This document shows positions 8,355-16,817 of a DNA stretch of 64,000 nucleotides, piece after piece. The notes beneath the pieces are model-generated. The model saw only the letters and a program-made list of their open reading frames with translations, was not told the DNA's origin and did no database searches. Position numbers and translations under genes: made by a program. The DNA is from DSOI01 sp041394885 (lineage in GTDB: Bacteria; Acidobacteriota; Terriglobia; Bryobacterales; Bryobacteraceae). The number at the start of each line of letters is the position of its first letter. The stretch's first letter is position 1. Location: the NCBI GenBank assembly GCA_041394885.1, contig JAWKHI010000004.1, positions 225,618 to 289,617 of the forward strand, written 5' to 3'.

Positions 8355-10119
8355 ATGTCCGAAGAAGCGGTAGCTGCAAAAGCAATCGACCGCAAACTCA
8401 TCGCACGGCTCCTTGTCTACGCCAGCCGTACTGGCGCAACGTCGTTGCCGCCCTCATGTTCATGATGGTCGCCTCCTGGCCTCCAGGTCATGGGCCCGTC
8501 CTCACCAAACTCGCCATTGACCGCTACCTTGCCCCCAACGCCAATCGCGACCGCACACTCGTCGACTCCACTCGAGCCACACCTCGCCACCGACCCCTGG
8601 TCCGGACTCACCCAAATCTCACTCCTCTTCCTCGCCGCCATGATCGTCGGTATGTTCTGCTCCTTCTGCCAGACCTACCTCATGATGCGCACCGGCCAAC
8701 ACGCCATGTTTGACCTCCGCCGGGACCTCATGGCGCACCTCCACCGCCTTGACCTTTCTTACTTTGACCGCCAGCCCGTCGGCCGCATCGTCACCCGCGT
8801 CACCACCGACGTCGACGCCCTCAACGACATGCTTTCTTCCGGCCTCGTCGCCATCATCGGCGACACCTTCGTGCTCACCTTCCTGCTCGCCACCATGCTC
8901 CGCCTCAGCCCGGGCATGACCGCTGCCCTCGCCGTCCTCCCCTCGTCCTCCTTGCCACACGCGCCTTCCGCAACGCTGCCCAGAACAGCAACCGCCGCAT
9001 CCGGGCGTCGCCGTCGCCCGGATCAACGCCTTCATTCAGGAACACGTCACCGGTATGTCCGTCGTCCAGTTGTTCAATCGCGAACGCGTCGCCGCCGCTC
9101 ACCTGACGTCGCCAATCGCGACCACCTCGACGCCTACCACGAAGCCATTCACGCCTACGGCTGGTTCTACCCCGTCGTCGAATTCCTCGGTGTGCTTCCG
9201 GCCTCGGCGCCCTCCTCGGCTACGGCGGCTGGCGCATCGAAAGGCGAACTGACCCTCGGTGTCCTCGTCGCGTTCTTCCAGTACGGCATGCGCTTCTTCC
9301 GCCCCATTCAGGACCTCAGCGAAAAGTACGGCACTCTCCAACAAGCCAAGGCCGCCGGCGAGCGAGTCTTCCAGTTACTCGACACCAAGGTCGAAATCAA
9401 TCCGCCCGCCGCGCCCCAGCCCCTACCCGATGGCACCGCCCCCATCGAATTCGATCGCGTCTGGTTCGCTTACAAAAGACGAGGATTGGGTCCTCCGCGA
9501 CGTCTCCTTCCGCGTCGAACCCGGGACAGACCGTCGCCGTCGTCGGCCACACCGGCGCCGGCAAGACCACCATCGTCAGCCCTCCTCCTACGCTTCTACG
9601 ACGTCCAGCGCGGATCCATCAAAGTCGGTGGCGTCGATATCCGTAACTTCTCCCCCGTCGAACTGCGCCGCCGCTTCGCCATCGTGCTCCAGGACCCCTT
9701 CCTGTTCACCGGTGACCTCACGCACAACATCCGCCTCGGCACCGATGGCATCACGGACCAGCAGGTGGAGGCCGCCGCCCGCGACGTCAACCTCGGCGGC
9801 TTCCTCGCCTCCACCCCCGGCGGACTCAGCTACGAGGTCCGCGAACGAGGCGCCGGTCTCTCCACCGGACAAAAACAACTCATCAGCTTTCGCCCGCGCC
9901 CTCGCCCATGACCCGCGCTACCTCATCCTCGACGAAGCCACCTCCAGCGTCGATAGCGAAACCGAGACGCTGATCCAACAAGCCCTGGTCCGCCTCCTCG
10001 AGGGCCGAACCTCGATCGTCATCGCCCACCGCCTGACGATTCAAAGAGCCAACCAAATCCTCGTCATGCACAAGGGAGAGCTCCGCGAGAAGGGTGCCCA
10101 CCAGGAGTTACTGACTTAG
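8355..10119 (+). pseudogene. Frameshifted ABC exporter half-transporter (fused membrane and ATPase domains)
   Basis: Joining frames gives one type I ABC exporter: N-terminal DRKLIARLLVYA, membrane domain (FDRQPVGRIVTRVTTDVDALND), coupling-helix area (VVQLFNRER), Walker A split across frames at 9540-9570, Q-loop (IVLQDPFLFTGDL), signature (LSTGQKQLISF), Walker B (YLILDEATSSVDSETE) and H-loop (SIVIAHRL). I count about a dozen frame changes. They include a missing C near 8430, a missing C near 8500, a missing C near 8941, an extra A near 9474, an extra G near 9523, an extra C near 9581 and an extra T near 9889. A TAG at 10117-10119 interrupts the usual ending, since RGIYWKLYQLQYKDQ follows in frame. 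It is inactive as written. Confidence 0.85.
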
Positions 10120-10187
10120 CGTGGAATCTACTGGAAGCTGTATCAACTCCAGTACAAAGACCAGGACGTGAAGCTGGTTTCCCGGAC

Positions 10188-10391
10188 TTGGCGGCCACCA
10201 GGATCACCATCGCACTTCCGGACAACCAACTCCAGAAGATCCGAGCGCTCGTAGGCCCCGGAGGGGCCGCGAATATCTCCGAATTCGTGGAACACGCCGT
10301 CGCAATCGCACTCTCCGGCGTTCTCGAGTGGAAAGATTCACTCGACGACGCGCTCCGCCAAACAGGAGGCCCGCTCACAAAAACGCGATAA
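10188..10391 (+). CDS. Ribbon-helix-helix antitoxin-like protein, apparently truncated, no toxin found
   Basis: 67 residues from a TTG start. RITIALPDNQLQKIRALV is a typical RHH beta-strand and helix, followed by ISEFVEHAVAIAL. The end, DALRQTGGPLTKTR, resembles antitoxins whose tails continue further (GGPLT followed by an acidic or Trp-containing segment), so the frame probably breaks near 10380 next to an A-run. No toxin gene is recognisable in the 200 bp that follow. It overlaps the tail of the broken ABC exporter, so it may be a remnant of an inserted toxin-antitoxin locus. Family assignment is from pattern only. Confidence 0.5.
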   Translation: MAATRITIALPDNQLQKIRALVGPGGAANISEFVEHAVAIALSGVLEWKDSLDDALRQTGGPLTKTR

Positions 10392-10593
10392 GGTAGCGCG
10401 ACTGGCGTCACTTCTACACTTACGAGGGGCTAGTCGCTCTCAATGGAGCGTACACCTGGCGACCCGATCCCCCGCGAAACCGCCACCACAGCCCAGCGAT
10501 TCCCGCGGCCTCTCGCGGCTCGCCCCCGATCTGGTGCCCTACTCGCCGTTTGACGCGATCGCCTCAACACCCCACGCAAATAGTCCCCCCCCA

Positions 10594-11650
10594 CTACCAC
10601 ACCGCCGCCGCCGGTCCCGCCCCCACGGCGTCCACCGCCGGCAAAAACCGCTCATTCGGATACCCGCGAAACACCGTCACCAACCGCACCCCGGCCGCCG
10701 CCGCCACATGCTGCCCCGCCGAATCGTAACCCACGTACATCCGCCCCCGCGCAATTGCGGACGCAAACGGTGCAAACGCCCCACGCCACTCCTCTACACC
10801 GCTTCCCTCCGCCCCCAAACCCGCAATCGCCCGCGACACTCGTTCGGACTCCTCGCCTCCCGCTCCATGATCCACCAACAGTGCCGCCCGCCGCCACTAG
10901 CGCCTGCATCGCACCCGCCTCAAACCGGTCATCCACGCGTTTGGCCATGTTCCCCCCCACGCCCAAACTCACGCACACCCGCCAATCCGCCACCGCCGCG
11001 GCCGCCGGAGCCACATACGGAAACGCCTCCTCCACTCCGAACGCCTCGCCCATCCACGCCGCGGCCAAGCGCCCCAATGGATCCACCGATTCCGGCCGGT
11101 AACTCCGGCTCTCCCAGAAGAAATAACGGTCCTCGCCGGTCACCGGAATCAAACCCAGTTGCGTCAGGCGCGAATCCGCGTCGATCACGATCGCCCCCGG
11201 CCGGTCCACAATCTCGCGAACCCGCAGCCCCGCGCTCAACCGCTCTCGCAACCCCGCCGCCCGCCCGTACTCCACCGGCGCATGTTCCACACGCGCGTCG
11301 CCCGCGAACAACTCATAGTTCTTACGCGGACCCACCATGTGAATCCGTGCCCGCGGAAAACGCCGCTTCGCCGCATCCATCACCACACTGCTAACGGCGA
11401 CGTCGGCGCCCAGTGTCACACGCGAAAGCACGAATACATCGCTCGGGTCCGGTCCCGAAAATCGCCGCCCCACGGTGGCCCGCCGCGCCTCCGCCTGCGG
11501 CAGCGTCCTCGCAATCACTGGCAGGAATAACTCCGCATACCGGTCCGCGTCGTCCGGTTCGAAGGAATCGCACAGCGGCTCGATGATCTCCCCGAACAAC
11601 GCCGGCGAGTCCGCCCGCGCCAGTTCGTCCAACCGAGCCGCAACGTTCAT
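10594..11650 (-). pseudogene. GT9/heptosyltransferase-like glycosyltransferase with a frameshift
   Basis: The N-terminal 250 or so residues read cleanly from ATG at 11650, with VFVLSRVTLGADVAVSSVV and RARIHMVGPRKNYELF resembling the first Rossmann fold of ADP-heptose-type transferases. Near 10880 the frame slips by one base in a GGCGGGCGGC stretch. In the next frame the protein continues LLVDHGAGGEE and RMYVGYDSAGQHVAAAAGVRL, which matches the donor-binding motif of GT9 enzymes (usually GxDSGxxHLAAA). A further stop at 10594 lies beside a run of eight C at 10585-10592, so the native end may be near 10539. Likely role is envelope glycan synthesis. Either a decaying gene or a sequencing problem. 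Confidence 0.6.
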
Positions 11651-11840
11651 CGGATCGCGTTCACAATCAATCGAAAAACACTCGAAACTCTCGTAAGCAT
11701 AACAGGCGCCAAGGATACAACCGCAGCCTCGCTCCGAACCAATGAATCGGATTGCGGTACGGTTACTAACACGCTACTAACATGGGGACGGCAGATAGCG
11801 GCCAAAAGGAAAGAAGAAGTTAGAAATAACGAATATGCGG

Positions 11841-11905
11841 AACAAACCCAATCAACTCCTTTGCCTGCAAACAAACCCGAAAGAAACAAACCCGATAACA
11901 AACCC
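11841..11905. repeat. Four direct repeats of AACAAACCC
   Basis: AACAAACCC occurs at 11841, 11870, 11885 and 11897. The outer two copies extend to AACAAACCCAATC; the inner two extend to AACAAACCCGA. They lie in the 266-bp gap between mtnP and the glycosyltransferase gene, a region less GC-rich than its surroundings. They could be binding sites upstream of the glycosyltransferase or a short satellite. The spacing (29, 15, 12 bp) is irregular. Confidence 0.6.
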
Positions 11906-11916
11906 AATCGCGGCGT

Positions 11917-12777
11917 CTAACCCAAATACTTGGAAACCAGCAGCGACAGCTTCTCCCGCGTCGCCTCCGGAATCGCCTTTTTGTCCGTGATCAACGCATG
12001 CGCCAAGGCGGACTTCGCCTTCGTCTCCCGCTCCTTCGGAATCATCGCCACCGCCGCCGACACGACCTTGGTCGCGTTCTCGGCGTTCTGCATCAGGTTC
12101 GCAATGATGTCGTTCACTGTCACGGCGTCGTGTTCCGGATGCCAGCAGTCATAATCGGTCACCATCGCCGCCGTCGCGTAGTCGATCTCGGCCTCCCGCG
12201 CCAGCTTCGCCTCCTGCAGGTTCGTCATCCCGATCACGTCCATGCCCCAACTCCGGTAGACGTTGGACTCCGCCTTCGTCGAAAACGCCGGGCCCTCCAT
12301 GCACAAATACGTGCCGCCCTTCTTCGCGTTCACCCCCACGCTCACGCAGGCCTCATGCAGGATCGCCGCCAGCTCTTCCGATACCGGATCGGCGAACGAG
12401 ATATGCGCCACCAGACCCTCGCCGAAAAACGTCGACGCCCGTCCGCGCGTCCGGTCGAAAAACTGATCCGGGATCACGAAGTCCAGCGGCTTGTGTTCTT
12501 CTTTCAAAGACCCCACCGCGCTCAACGAAATGATCCACTCCACCCCCAACATCTTCATGCCCCAGATGTTGGCCCGGAAGTTCAACTCCGACGGCGATAT
12601 CCGGTGCCCGCGTCCATGCCGCGCCAGAAACGCCACGTTCCGCCCGCCCAGCTCTCCCACCATGTAGGCGTCGGAAGGCGCGCCCCACGGCGTCTCCAGC
12701 CGTATTTCTTCCAACTGGTGAAACCCCGGCATCGAGTACAATCCGCTGCCGCCGATAATTCCGATCTCCGCGTTCAA
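11917..12777 (-). CDS. mtnP: S-methyl-5'-thioadenosine phosphorylase
   Basis: 286 residues, the usual family size. Cleaves methylthioadenosine to adenine and methylthioribose-1-phosphate in methionine salvage. Visible motifs: IGIIGGSGLYSM at the N-terminus, RHGRGHRISPSELNFRAN for phosphate and substrate, SAVGSLKEEHKPLDFVIPDQ, and the base-binding stretch CMEGPAFSTKAES with MTNLQEAKLAREAEI. The start is TTG, overlapping the upstream TGA as TTGA, so it is probably translationally coupled to the MeaB-epimerase gene. That pairing of methylthioadenosine salvage with propionate metabolism is unusual. S-methyl-5'-thioinosine phosphorylase is a less likely alternative. Confidence 0.92.
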   Translation of the reverse strand: MNAEIGIIGGSGLYSMPGFHQLEEIRLETPWGAPSDAYMVGELGGRNVAFLARHGRGHRISPSELNFRANIWGMKMLGVEWIISLSAVGSLKEEHKPLDFVIPDQFFDRTRGRASTFFGEGLVAHISFADPVSEELAAILHEACVSVGVNAKKGGTYLCMEGPAFSTKAESNVYRSWGMDVIGMTNLQEAKLAREAEIDYATAAMVTDYDCWHPEHDAVTVNDIIANLMQNAENATKVVSAAVAMIPKERETKAKSALAHALITDKKAIPEATREKLSLLVSKYLG

Positions 12778-13913
12778 GTGGTCCGCTCCTCTCGTATCAA
12801 CTCCATCAACACACCGCCGGCCGATGCCGGATGCACGAACACATACTCGTGCCCGCCCGCTCCGCGCCGCGGTTCATCCAACAGCCGCGCCCCGGCCGCC
12901 CGCAAACGTTCTATGGTCCCATCGAAATCCCGCACCCGCAAGGCAACGTGATGGATGCCCTCGCCCCGTTTCTCGATGAACTTCGAGATCGTGGTGCCGC
13001 CTTCGGTAGCTTCGAGCAGTTCCAGGCGCGATTCGCGCGCCGCGAGCATCGCCACATGCACGTGCTCATGTTGCACCGTCTCGCGGCCCGCCAAAGCCAT
13101 GCCCAGCAACCCGCGATAGAAAGCGAGCGCCGCATCGACAGACCGCACCGCGATGCCCAGATGATCGATCGCGATTCCGTCAACGGCACCCGCGTCCCGT
13201 ACGCGCGGCGTCAAGGCCAACAGTGCGTCCACGACCTCGGCGACGCCCCTACCCTCGGAAGCGACCGTTTTCAGAATCTGCTTGTCGGAAACACCGTGGA
13301 TCTCGCGCTCCAGCCGGTCCGCGCCCTCGTGGTCCGCTTTGTTGATGACGAACAGATCCGCCACCTCGAGGATGCCCGCCTTCAGCGCCTGTACGTCGTC
13401 GCCCAGCCCCGGAACCAGCACCACCGCCACCGTGCCCGTGTGGCGCGCCACCTCCACCTCGGCCTGTCCCACGCCCACCGTCTCCACGATCACCACGTCC
13501 CAGCCCGCCGCGTCGAGCAGCGTGATCATATCGCGCGTCGCATCGGCCAGTCCCCCCAACGCCCCACGGCTCGCCATCGAACGGATGAACACTCCGGCGT
13601 CGGAGTGATGAGACTGCATGCGGATCCGGTCGCCCAGAATCGCCCCGCCGCTTACCGGGCTGGTCGGGTCTACCGCCACGATCGCCACGCGCAGCCCGCG
13701 GCTGCGCAACTCCGCCGTGATGCGGTCGGCCAGTGTGCTCTTGCCCACCCCAGGCGGACCCGTGACGCCGATCACGCGCGCCCGCCCGGCATGCGGAGCC
13801 AGATCCGCGGCCAGCCCTCGCGCACCCTCGGCTCTGTTTTCGATCAGCGTGGCCGCACGCGACAATGCCCGCAGATCGCCGGCCAGCACTCGGGGTGTCA
13901 GTTCAGACCGCAT
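12774..13913 (-). CDS. Fusion of MeaB-type G3E GTPase and methylmalonyl-CoA epimerase
   Basis: 379 residues from ATG at 13913. Residues 1-236 are MeaB/ArgK: Walker A GPPGVGKS at 52-59, VDPTSPVSGGAILGDRIRM at 81-99, ETVGVGQAE at 144-152 and the guanine motif NKAD at 191-194. From about 248 the chain is a glyoxalase-fold methylmalonyl-CoA epimerase with likely metal ligands H251 (IDHLGIAV), H321/H322 (GIHHVALRV) and E371 (LMELI). MeaB guards methylmalonyl-CoA mutase and the epimerase makes its substrate, so both domains serve one pathway. Free MeaB proteins are about 330 residues; the C-terminal dimerisation segment seems replaced by the epimerase. The gene sits directly after acyl-CoA dehydrogenase. 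The mutase itself is not in the window. Confidence 0.88.
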   Translation of the reverse strand: MRSELTPRVLAGDLRALSRAATLIENRAEGARGLAADLAPHAGRARVIGVTGPPGVGKSTLADRITAELRSRGLRVAIVAVDPTSPVSGGAILGDRIRMQSHHSDAGVFIRSMASRGALGGLADATRDMITLLDAAGWDVVIVETVGVGQAEVEVARHTGTVAVVLVPGLGDDVQALKAGILEVADLFVINKADHEGADRLEREIHGVSDKQILKTVASEGRGVAEVVDALLALTPRVRDAGAVDGIAIDHLGIAVRSVDAALAFYRGLLGMALAGRETVQHEHVHVAMLAARESRLELLEATEGGTTISKFIEKRGEGIHHVALRVRDFDGTIERLRAAGARLLDEPRRGAGGHEYVFVHPASAGGVLMELIREERTT

Positions 13914-13914
13914 A

Positions 13915-15057
13915 TCAGCTCTTGAGCAACTGCCGCGCGATAACCAGCCGCTGGATCTCGCTCGTGCCTTCCCCAATCGTGCACAGCTTCACGTCGCGAT
14001 AGAACTTCTCCACGCCATAGTCTTTGATGAAGCCGTAGCCGCCATGGATCTGCACCGCTTCGTCGCAGACCCGCACCGCCGCCTCGGAGGCGAACAGCTT
14101 CGCCATCGCGGATTCCTTGTTCACGCTCTTGTGCGCCGAATGCATCGCCGCCGCGCGATAAGTCAACAACCGCGAGGCTTCAATCGACGTCGCCATATCC
14201 ACCAGCTTGTGTTGAATCGCCTGGAACTCGGAGATGAACCGCCCGAACTGCCTTCGCTGCTTCGAGTACCCGAGCGCCAGATCGTAGGCCCCTTGCGCGA
14301 TGCCCACCGAAAGCGCGGCAATCGAAATGCGCCCGCCGTCAAGGATCCGCAAGCTGTCGATGAAGCCCTCCCCGCGGTTGCCGAGCAGTTGCTCCTCCGC
14401 CAGGCGGCAATCTTCAAAGATCACCTCGCCGGTGGCGCTCGCCCGCATACCGAGCTTGTCTTCCTTCTTGCCCAGGCGGAATCCGCGAGCGTCTGTTTCC
14501 ACCAGGAACGCCGAGATTCCGTGTGACGACAATCCCCGGTCGGTAACCGCCATCGCCACGCACAACTGCGCGTAGTGGGCATTGGTGCAGAAGGTCTTCG
14601 CGCCGTTGAGGATCCATTGGCCGTCCTCCAACACGGCTTGTGACCGCGTGCCGCCGGCGTCCGATCCTGCCTCGGGCTCGGTCAATGACCAGCATCCGAT
14701 CCACTCGCCGGTGGCGAGCTTCGGAAGGTACTTCTGCTTCTGCTGTTCGGTTCCCGCCAAATACAGGTGATTCGAACACAACGAAGTATGCGCCGCCACG
14801 ATCAGCCCCACCGACGGATCCACGCGCGCCAACTCCTCGATGAGGATGCAGTAGCTCACATAGTCGAGCCCCGCGCCGCCGTACTCTTCCGGAAACACCG
14901 ACCCCAGAAATCCAAGCTGGCCCAGCTTCTTCACCACATCGAGCGGGAAGACGTTACCCTCGTCCCACTGGGCCACATGCGGACGAATCTCGCCTTCTGC
15001 AAACTCACGGACTGCCTTGCGCAAATCGCGCTGGTCTTCGGTGAAGGTGAAGTCCAT
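13915..15057 (-). CDS. Acyl-CoA dehydrogenase
   Basis: 380 residues from ATG at 15057, beginning MDFTFTEDQRDLRKAVREF, the normal N-terminus. FAD and substrate motifs are present: CWSLTEPEAGSDAG, the SIAALSVGIAQGAYD helix, QIHGGYGFIKDYGVEKFYRD and the C-terminal CTIGEGTSEIQRLVIAR with the catalytic-base glutamate in GEGTSEI. It forms the alpha,beta double bond of short or branched acyl-CoAs, with electrons passed to ETF. The gene ends 2 bp before the MeaB-epimerase fusion, so both likely act in branched-chain or propionyl-CoA catabolism. Chain length preference cannot be read from the sequence. Confidence 0.93.
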   Translation of the reverse strand: MDFTFTEDQRDLRKAVREFAEGEIRPHVAQWDEGNVFPLDVVKKLGQLGFLGSVFPEEYGGAGLDYVSYCILIEELARVDPSVGLIVAAHTSLCSNHLYLAGTEQQKQKYLPKLATGEWIGCWSLTEPEAGSDAGGTRSQAVLEDGQWILNGAKTFCTNAHYAQLCVAMAVTDRGLSSHGISAFLVETDARGFRLGKKEDKLGMRASATGEVIFEDCRLAEEQLLGNRGEGFIDSLRILDGGRISIAALSVGIAQGAYDLALGYSKQRRQFGRFISEFQAIQHKLVDMATSIEASRLLTYRAAAMHSAHKSVNKESAMAKLFASEAAVRVCDEAVQIHGGYGFIKDYGVEKFYRDVKLCTIGEGTSEIQRLVIARQLLKS

Positions 15058-15067
15058 ACGCGTGGAG

Positions 15068-16285
15068 CTAGACGATCTCCTCGCGCGCCGCGTCCCAACG
15101 GACGGTGCGCTGCTGCCGGTAGCTCTCCACGGCCATCCGGCTGGCGATCGAAACCCGATACCCCAGGTCGAACGGGCAATTGGGCTGAGACACGCCACGC
15201 ACCGCGTCGAGGAAGTTCTGCATGTGCGCGTTCTTTTCCGTTTTCGTCATGCCGGTCTTCTCGTTCTCATCGGGCAGGTTCACCTTCTGCGGCTGGTAAC
15301 GGATGCCGTTGCCGCGAAGGATGCTGCCGTCGGTGCCGAGCACATTCTCGCTCGAGGCCAGCTGGTTGTTGCCAAAGCCGGATGCCCACGAGAACAAAAT
15401 CTCTTCGCTGTGTTCCATCGCCACGTTCATCGTATCGGGCACTTCCCGGCCGTCCTTCCACAGATAGACGCCGCCCACCATCGTCACCGCTTTGGGAATC
15501 GACAGCTCGAGCGCTTTGTACCAGAAGGCGATCTGATGGCACATGTTCTCGTAGACGTTGCCTCCCGAGTAATCCCAGAAAAACCGCCAGTTGATATAGC
15601 GGTTGGGGTCGAACTCATGTTGCGGCGCCTCGCCGAGAAACGACTTCCAGATGATGTTTTCCGCTGTCATATCCGGAAACACCGGGCGCGACCATTGCGG
15701 CTTGCCGTGCGGCGTGTTGCGGTACATGTGCGCCTCCACCGCCGTGATCTTTCCGAGCTTGCCGGACTTGGCGAAGGCGATCGCATCCGTCATCGCTCCG
15801 GTGGAACACGCCTGATGCCCGATCTGGACCGCGTGCTTGCCGCCGTCGCGCTGGAACGCCGCGCGCATCCGCCGCGCATGATCCACCGTGAACGCCATCG
15901 TCTTTTCCTGATACACATGCTTGCCGGCGTCAATCGCAGCTACGAAGTGTTCGCAGTGCAGGTGCTGGGGAGTGGCGATGAGCACCGCATCCACGTTCTT
16001 ATCGTCAAGCAGATAGCGGTGATCGAGGTACGTCTTGGCGCCGGGCGCCACCTGCTTGGCTTCCTCGAGCCGGCGAGTGTAGATGTCGGCGAAGGCCACC
16101 ATTTCGGTATTCGGGCACGCCATCGCCTCGCGCACGATCTGCATGCCGCGCGCGCCAGGCCCGATAATGCCGATGCGGACGCGCTCGTTGGCGCCCAGCA
16201 CCGAGGAAGGAGCGGCGAGGGTTCCGGCAATGCCTCCGGCCACTTTGCCGATGAAATTGCGTCTGGAGTTGGGACTGCTGTTCAT
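15068..16285 (-). CDS. Gfo/Idh/MocA-family oxidoreductase with twin-arginine signal
   Basis: 405 residues. The N-terminus SRRNFIGKVAGGIAGTLAAP is a twin-arginine-type signal, so export is likely. The Rossmann motif GIIGPGARGMQIV follows at about residue 38, then DAVLIATPQHLH and YQEKTMAFTVDHA, where the family EKP triad appears as EKT. The substrate domain includes WRFFWDYSGGNVYENMCHQ. Exported members of this type in Acidobacteriota and Planctomycetota act on sugar or inositol derivatives with tightly bound NAD(P). It starts the minus-strand run leading to the acyl-CoA dehydrogenase (10-bp gap), though a functional link is not obvious. Substrate unknown. Confidence 0.9.
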   Translation of the reverse strand: MNSSPNSRRNFIGKVAGGIAGTLAAPSSVLGANERVRIGIIGPGARGMQIVREAMACPNTEMVAFADIYTRRLEEAKQVAPGAKTYLDHRYLLDDKNVDAVLIATPQHLHCEHFVAAIDAGKHVYQEKTMAFTVDHARRMRAAFQRDGGKHAVQIGHQACSTGAMTDAIAFAKSGKLGKITAVEAHMYRNTPHGKPQWSRPVFPDMTAENIIWKSFLGEAPQHEFDPNRYINWRFFWDYSGGNVYENMCHQIAFWYKALELSIPKAVTMVGGVYLWKDGREVPDTMNVAMEHSEEILFSWASGFGNNQLASSENVLGTDGSILRGNGIRYQPQKVNLPDENEKTGMTKTEKNAHMQNFLDAVRGVSQPNCPFDLGYRVSIASRMAVESYRQQRTVRWDAAREEIV

Positions 16286-16331
16286 AGATTCGGTCCGGAA
16301 AGGAATGCTATCAGTGTAACAGCGCAGGCGC

Positions 16332-16337
16332 TACAAT
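16332..16337 (+). promoter_or_regulatory. Candidate -10 element of the GNAT gene
   Basis: TACAAT lies 11 bp before the ATG at 16349, in the 63-bp gap divergent to the oxidoreductase. With normal spacing transcription would begin about 5 nt before the start codon. No clear -35 match and no Shine-Dalgarno sequence are visible. Confidence 0.35.
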
Positions 16338-16348
16338 ACAGGGTTCGC

Positions 16349-16810
16349 ATGCCGCTCACAGTCCGCCTCGCCACGATCGGGGATGCCCCGGTCATCGCCC
16401 GGTTCAACGCCGCGATGGCGCTCGAGACCGAGCATCTTACACTGGAGGAAGCACGACTGCTCGCCGGCGTCACGCGCGTACTCACCGATTCCTCCCGCGG
16501 CTTCTATCTGGTGGCCGAATCCGGCGGCGGCGTCGTAGGGCAGTTGATGATCACCTACGAGTGGAGCGACTGGCGTAACGCGGATTTCTGGTGGATCCAA
16601 AGCGTGTATGTCGCACCCGAGGCCCGGCGGGAAGGCGTCTTTACCGCGCTCTATGACGAAGCCGAGCGGATGGCGCGCGCGAGCGGCGCGTGCGGGCTAC
16701 GCCTCTACGTGGAGCAGGACAATGCCCGCGCCCAGCGCACCTACGCCGCCAAAGGCATGACGCCCACGGCATATAGGATGTATGAAGTCGACTTCGTGAT
16801 CGAACGTTGA
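16349..16810 (+). CDS. GNAT-family N-acetyltransferase
   Basis: 153 residues from ATG at 16349, beginning MPLTVRLATIGDAPVIARF, a typical GNAT strand and helix. The acetyl-CoA loop is YVAPEARREGVFTALYDEA, and GACGLRLYVEQDNARAQRTY is the usual C-terminal strand with the Asn/Ala-Tyr motif. Substrate cannot be predicted. The frame is open far upstream, but that part is antisense to the oxidoreductase and is not gene-like. It converges on the gamma-glutamyltransferase gene with only 7 bp between stops. Confidence 0.88.
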   Translation: MPLTVRLATIGDAPVIARFNAAMALETEHLTLEEARLLAGVTRVLTDSSRGFYLVAESGGGVVGQLMITYEWSDWRNADFWWIQSVYVAPEARREGVFTALYDEAERMARASGACGLRLYVEQDNARAQRTYAAKGMTPTAYRMYEVDFVIER

Positions 16811-16817
16811 GTCATCG

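Noticed and set aside
11647..11907. 86-residue hydrophobic open frame on the minus strand upstream of the glycosyltransferase gene
   Set aside because: It consists of the AACAAACCC repeat region read in one frame, runs past the glycosyltransferase start, and has no ribosome-binding site or known motif. It is kept as non-coding.
13915..15198. Start of the acyl-CoA dehydrogenase 47 codons further upstream
   Set aside because: The extra residues overlap the oxidoreductase gene and are unlike any family member; MDFTFTEDQ at 15057 is the normal N-terminus.
15017..16348. Upstream extension of the GNAT frame to nearly 600 residues
   Set aside because: The added part is antisense to the oxidoreductase and acyl-CoA dehydrogenase and is Arg/His-rich. 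The GNAT domain starts exactly at the ATG at 16349.
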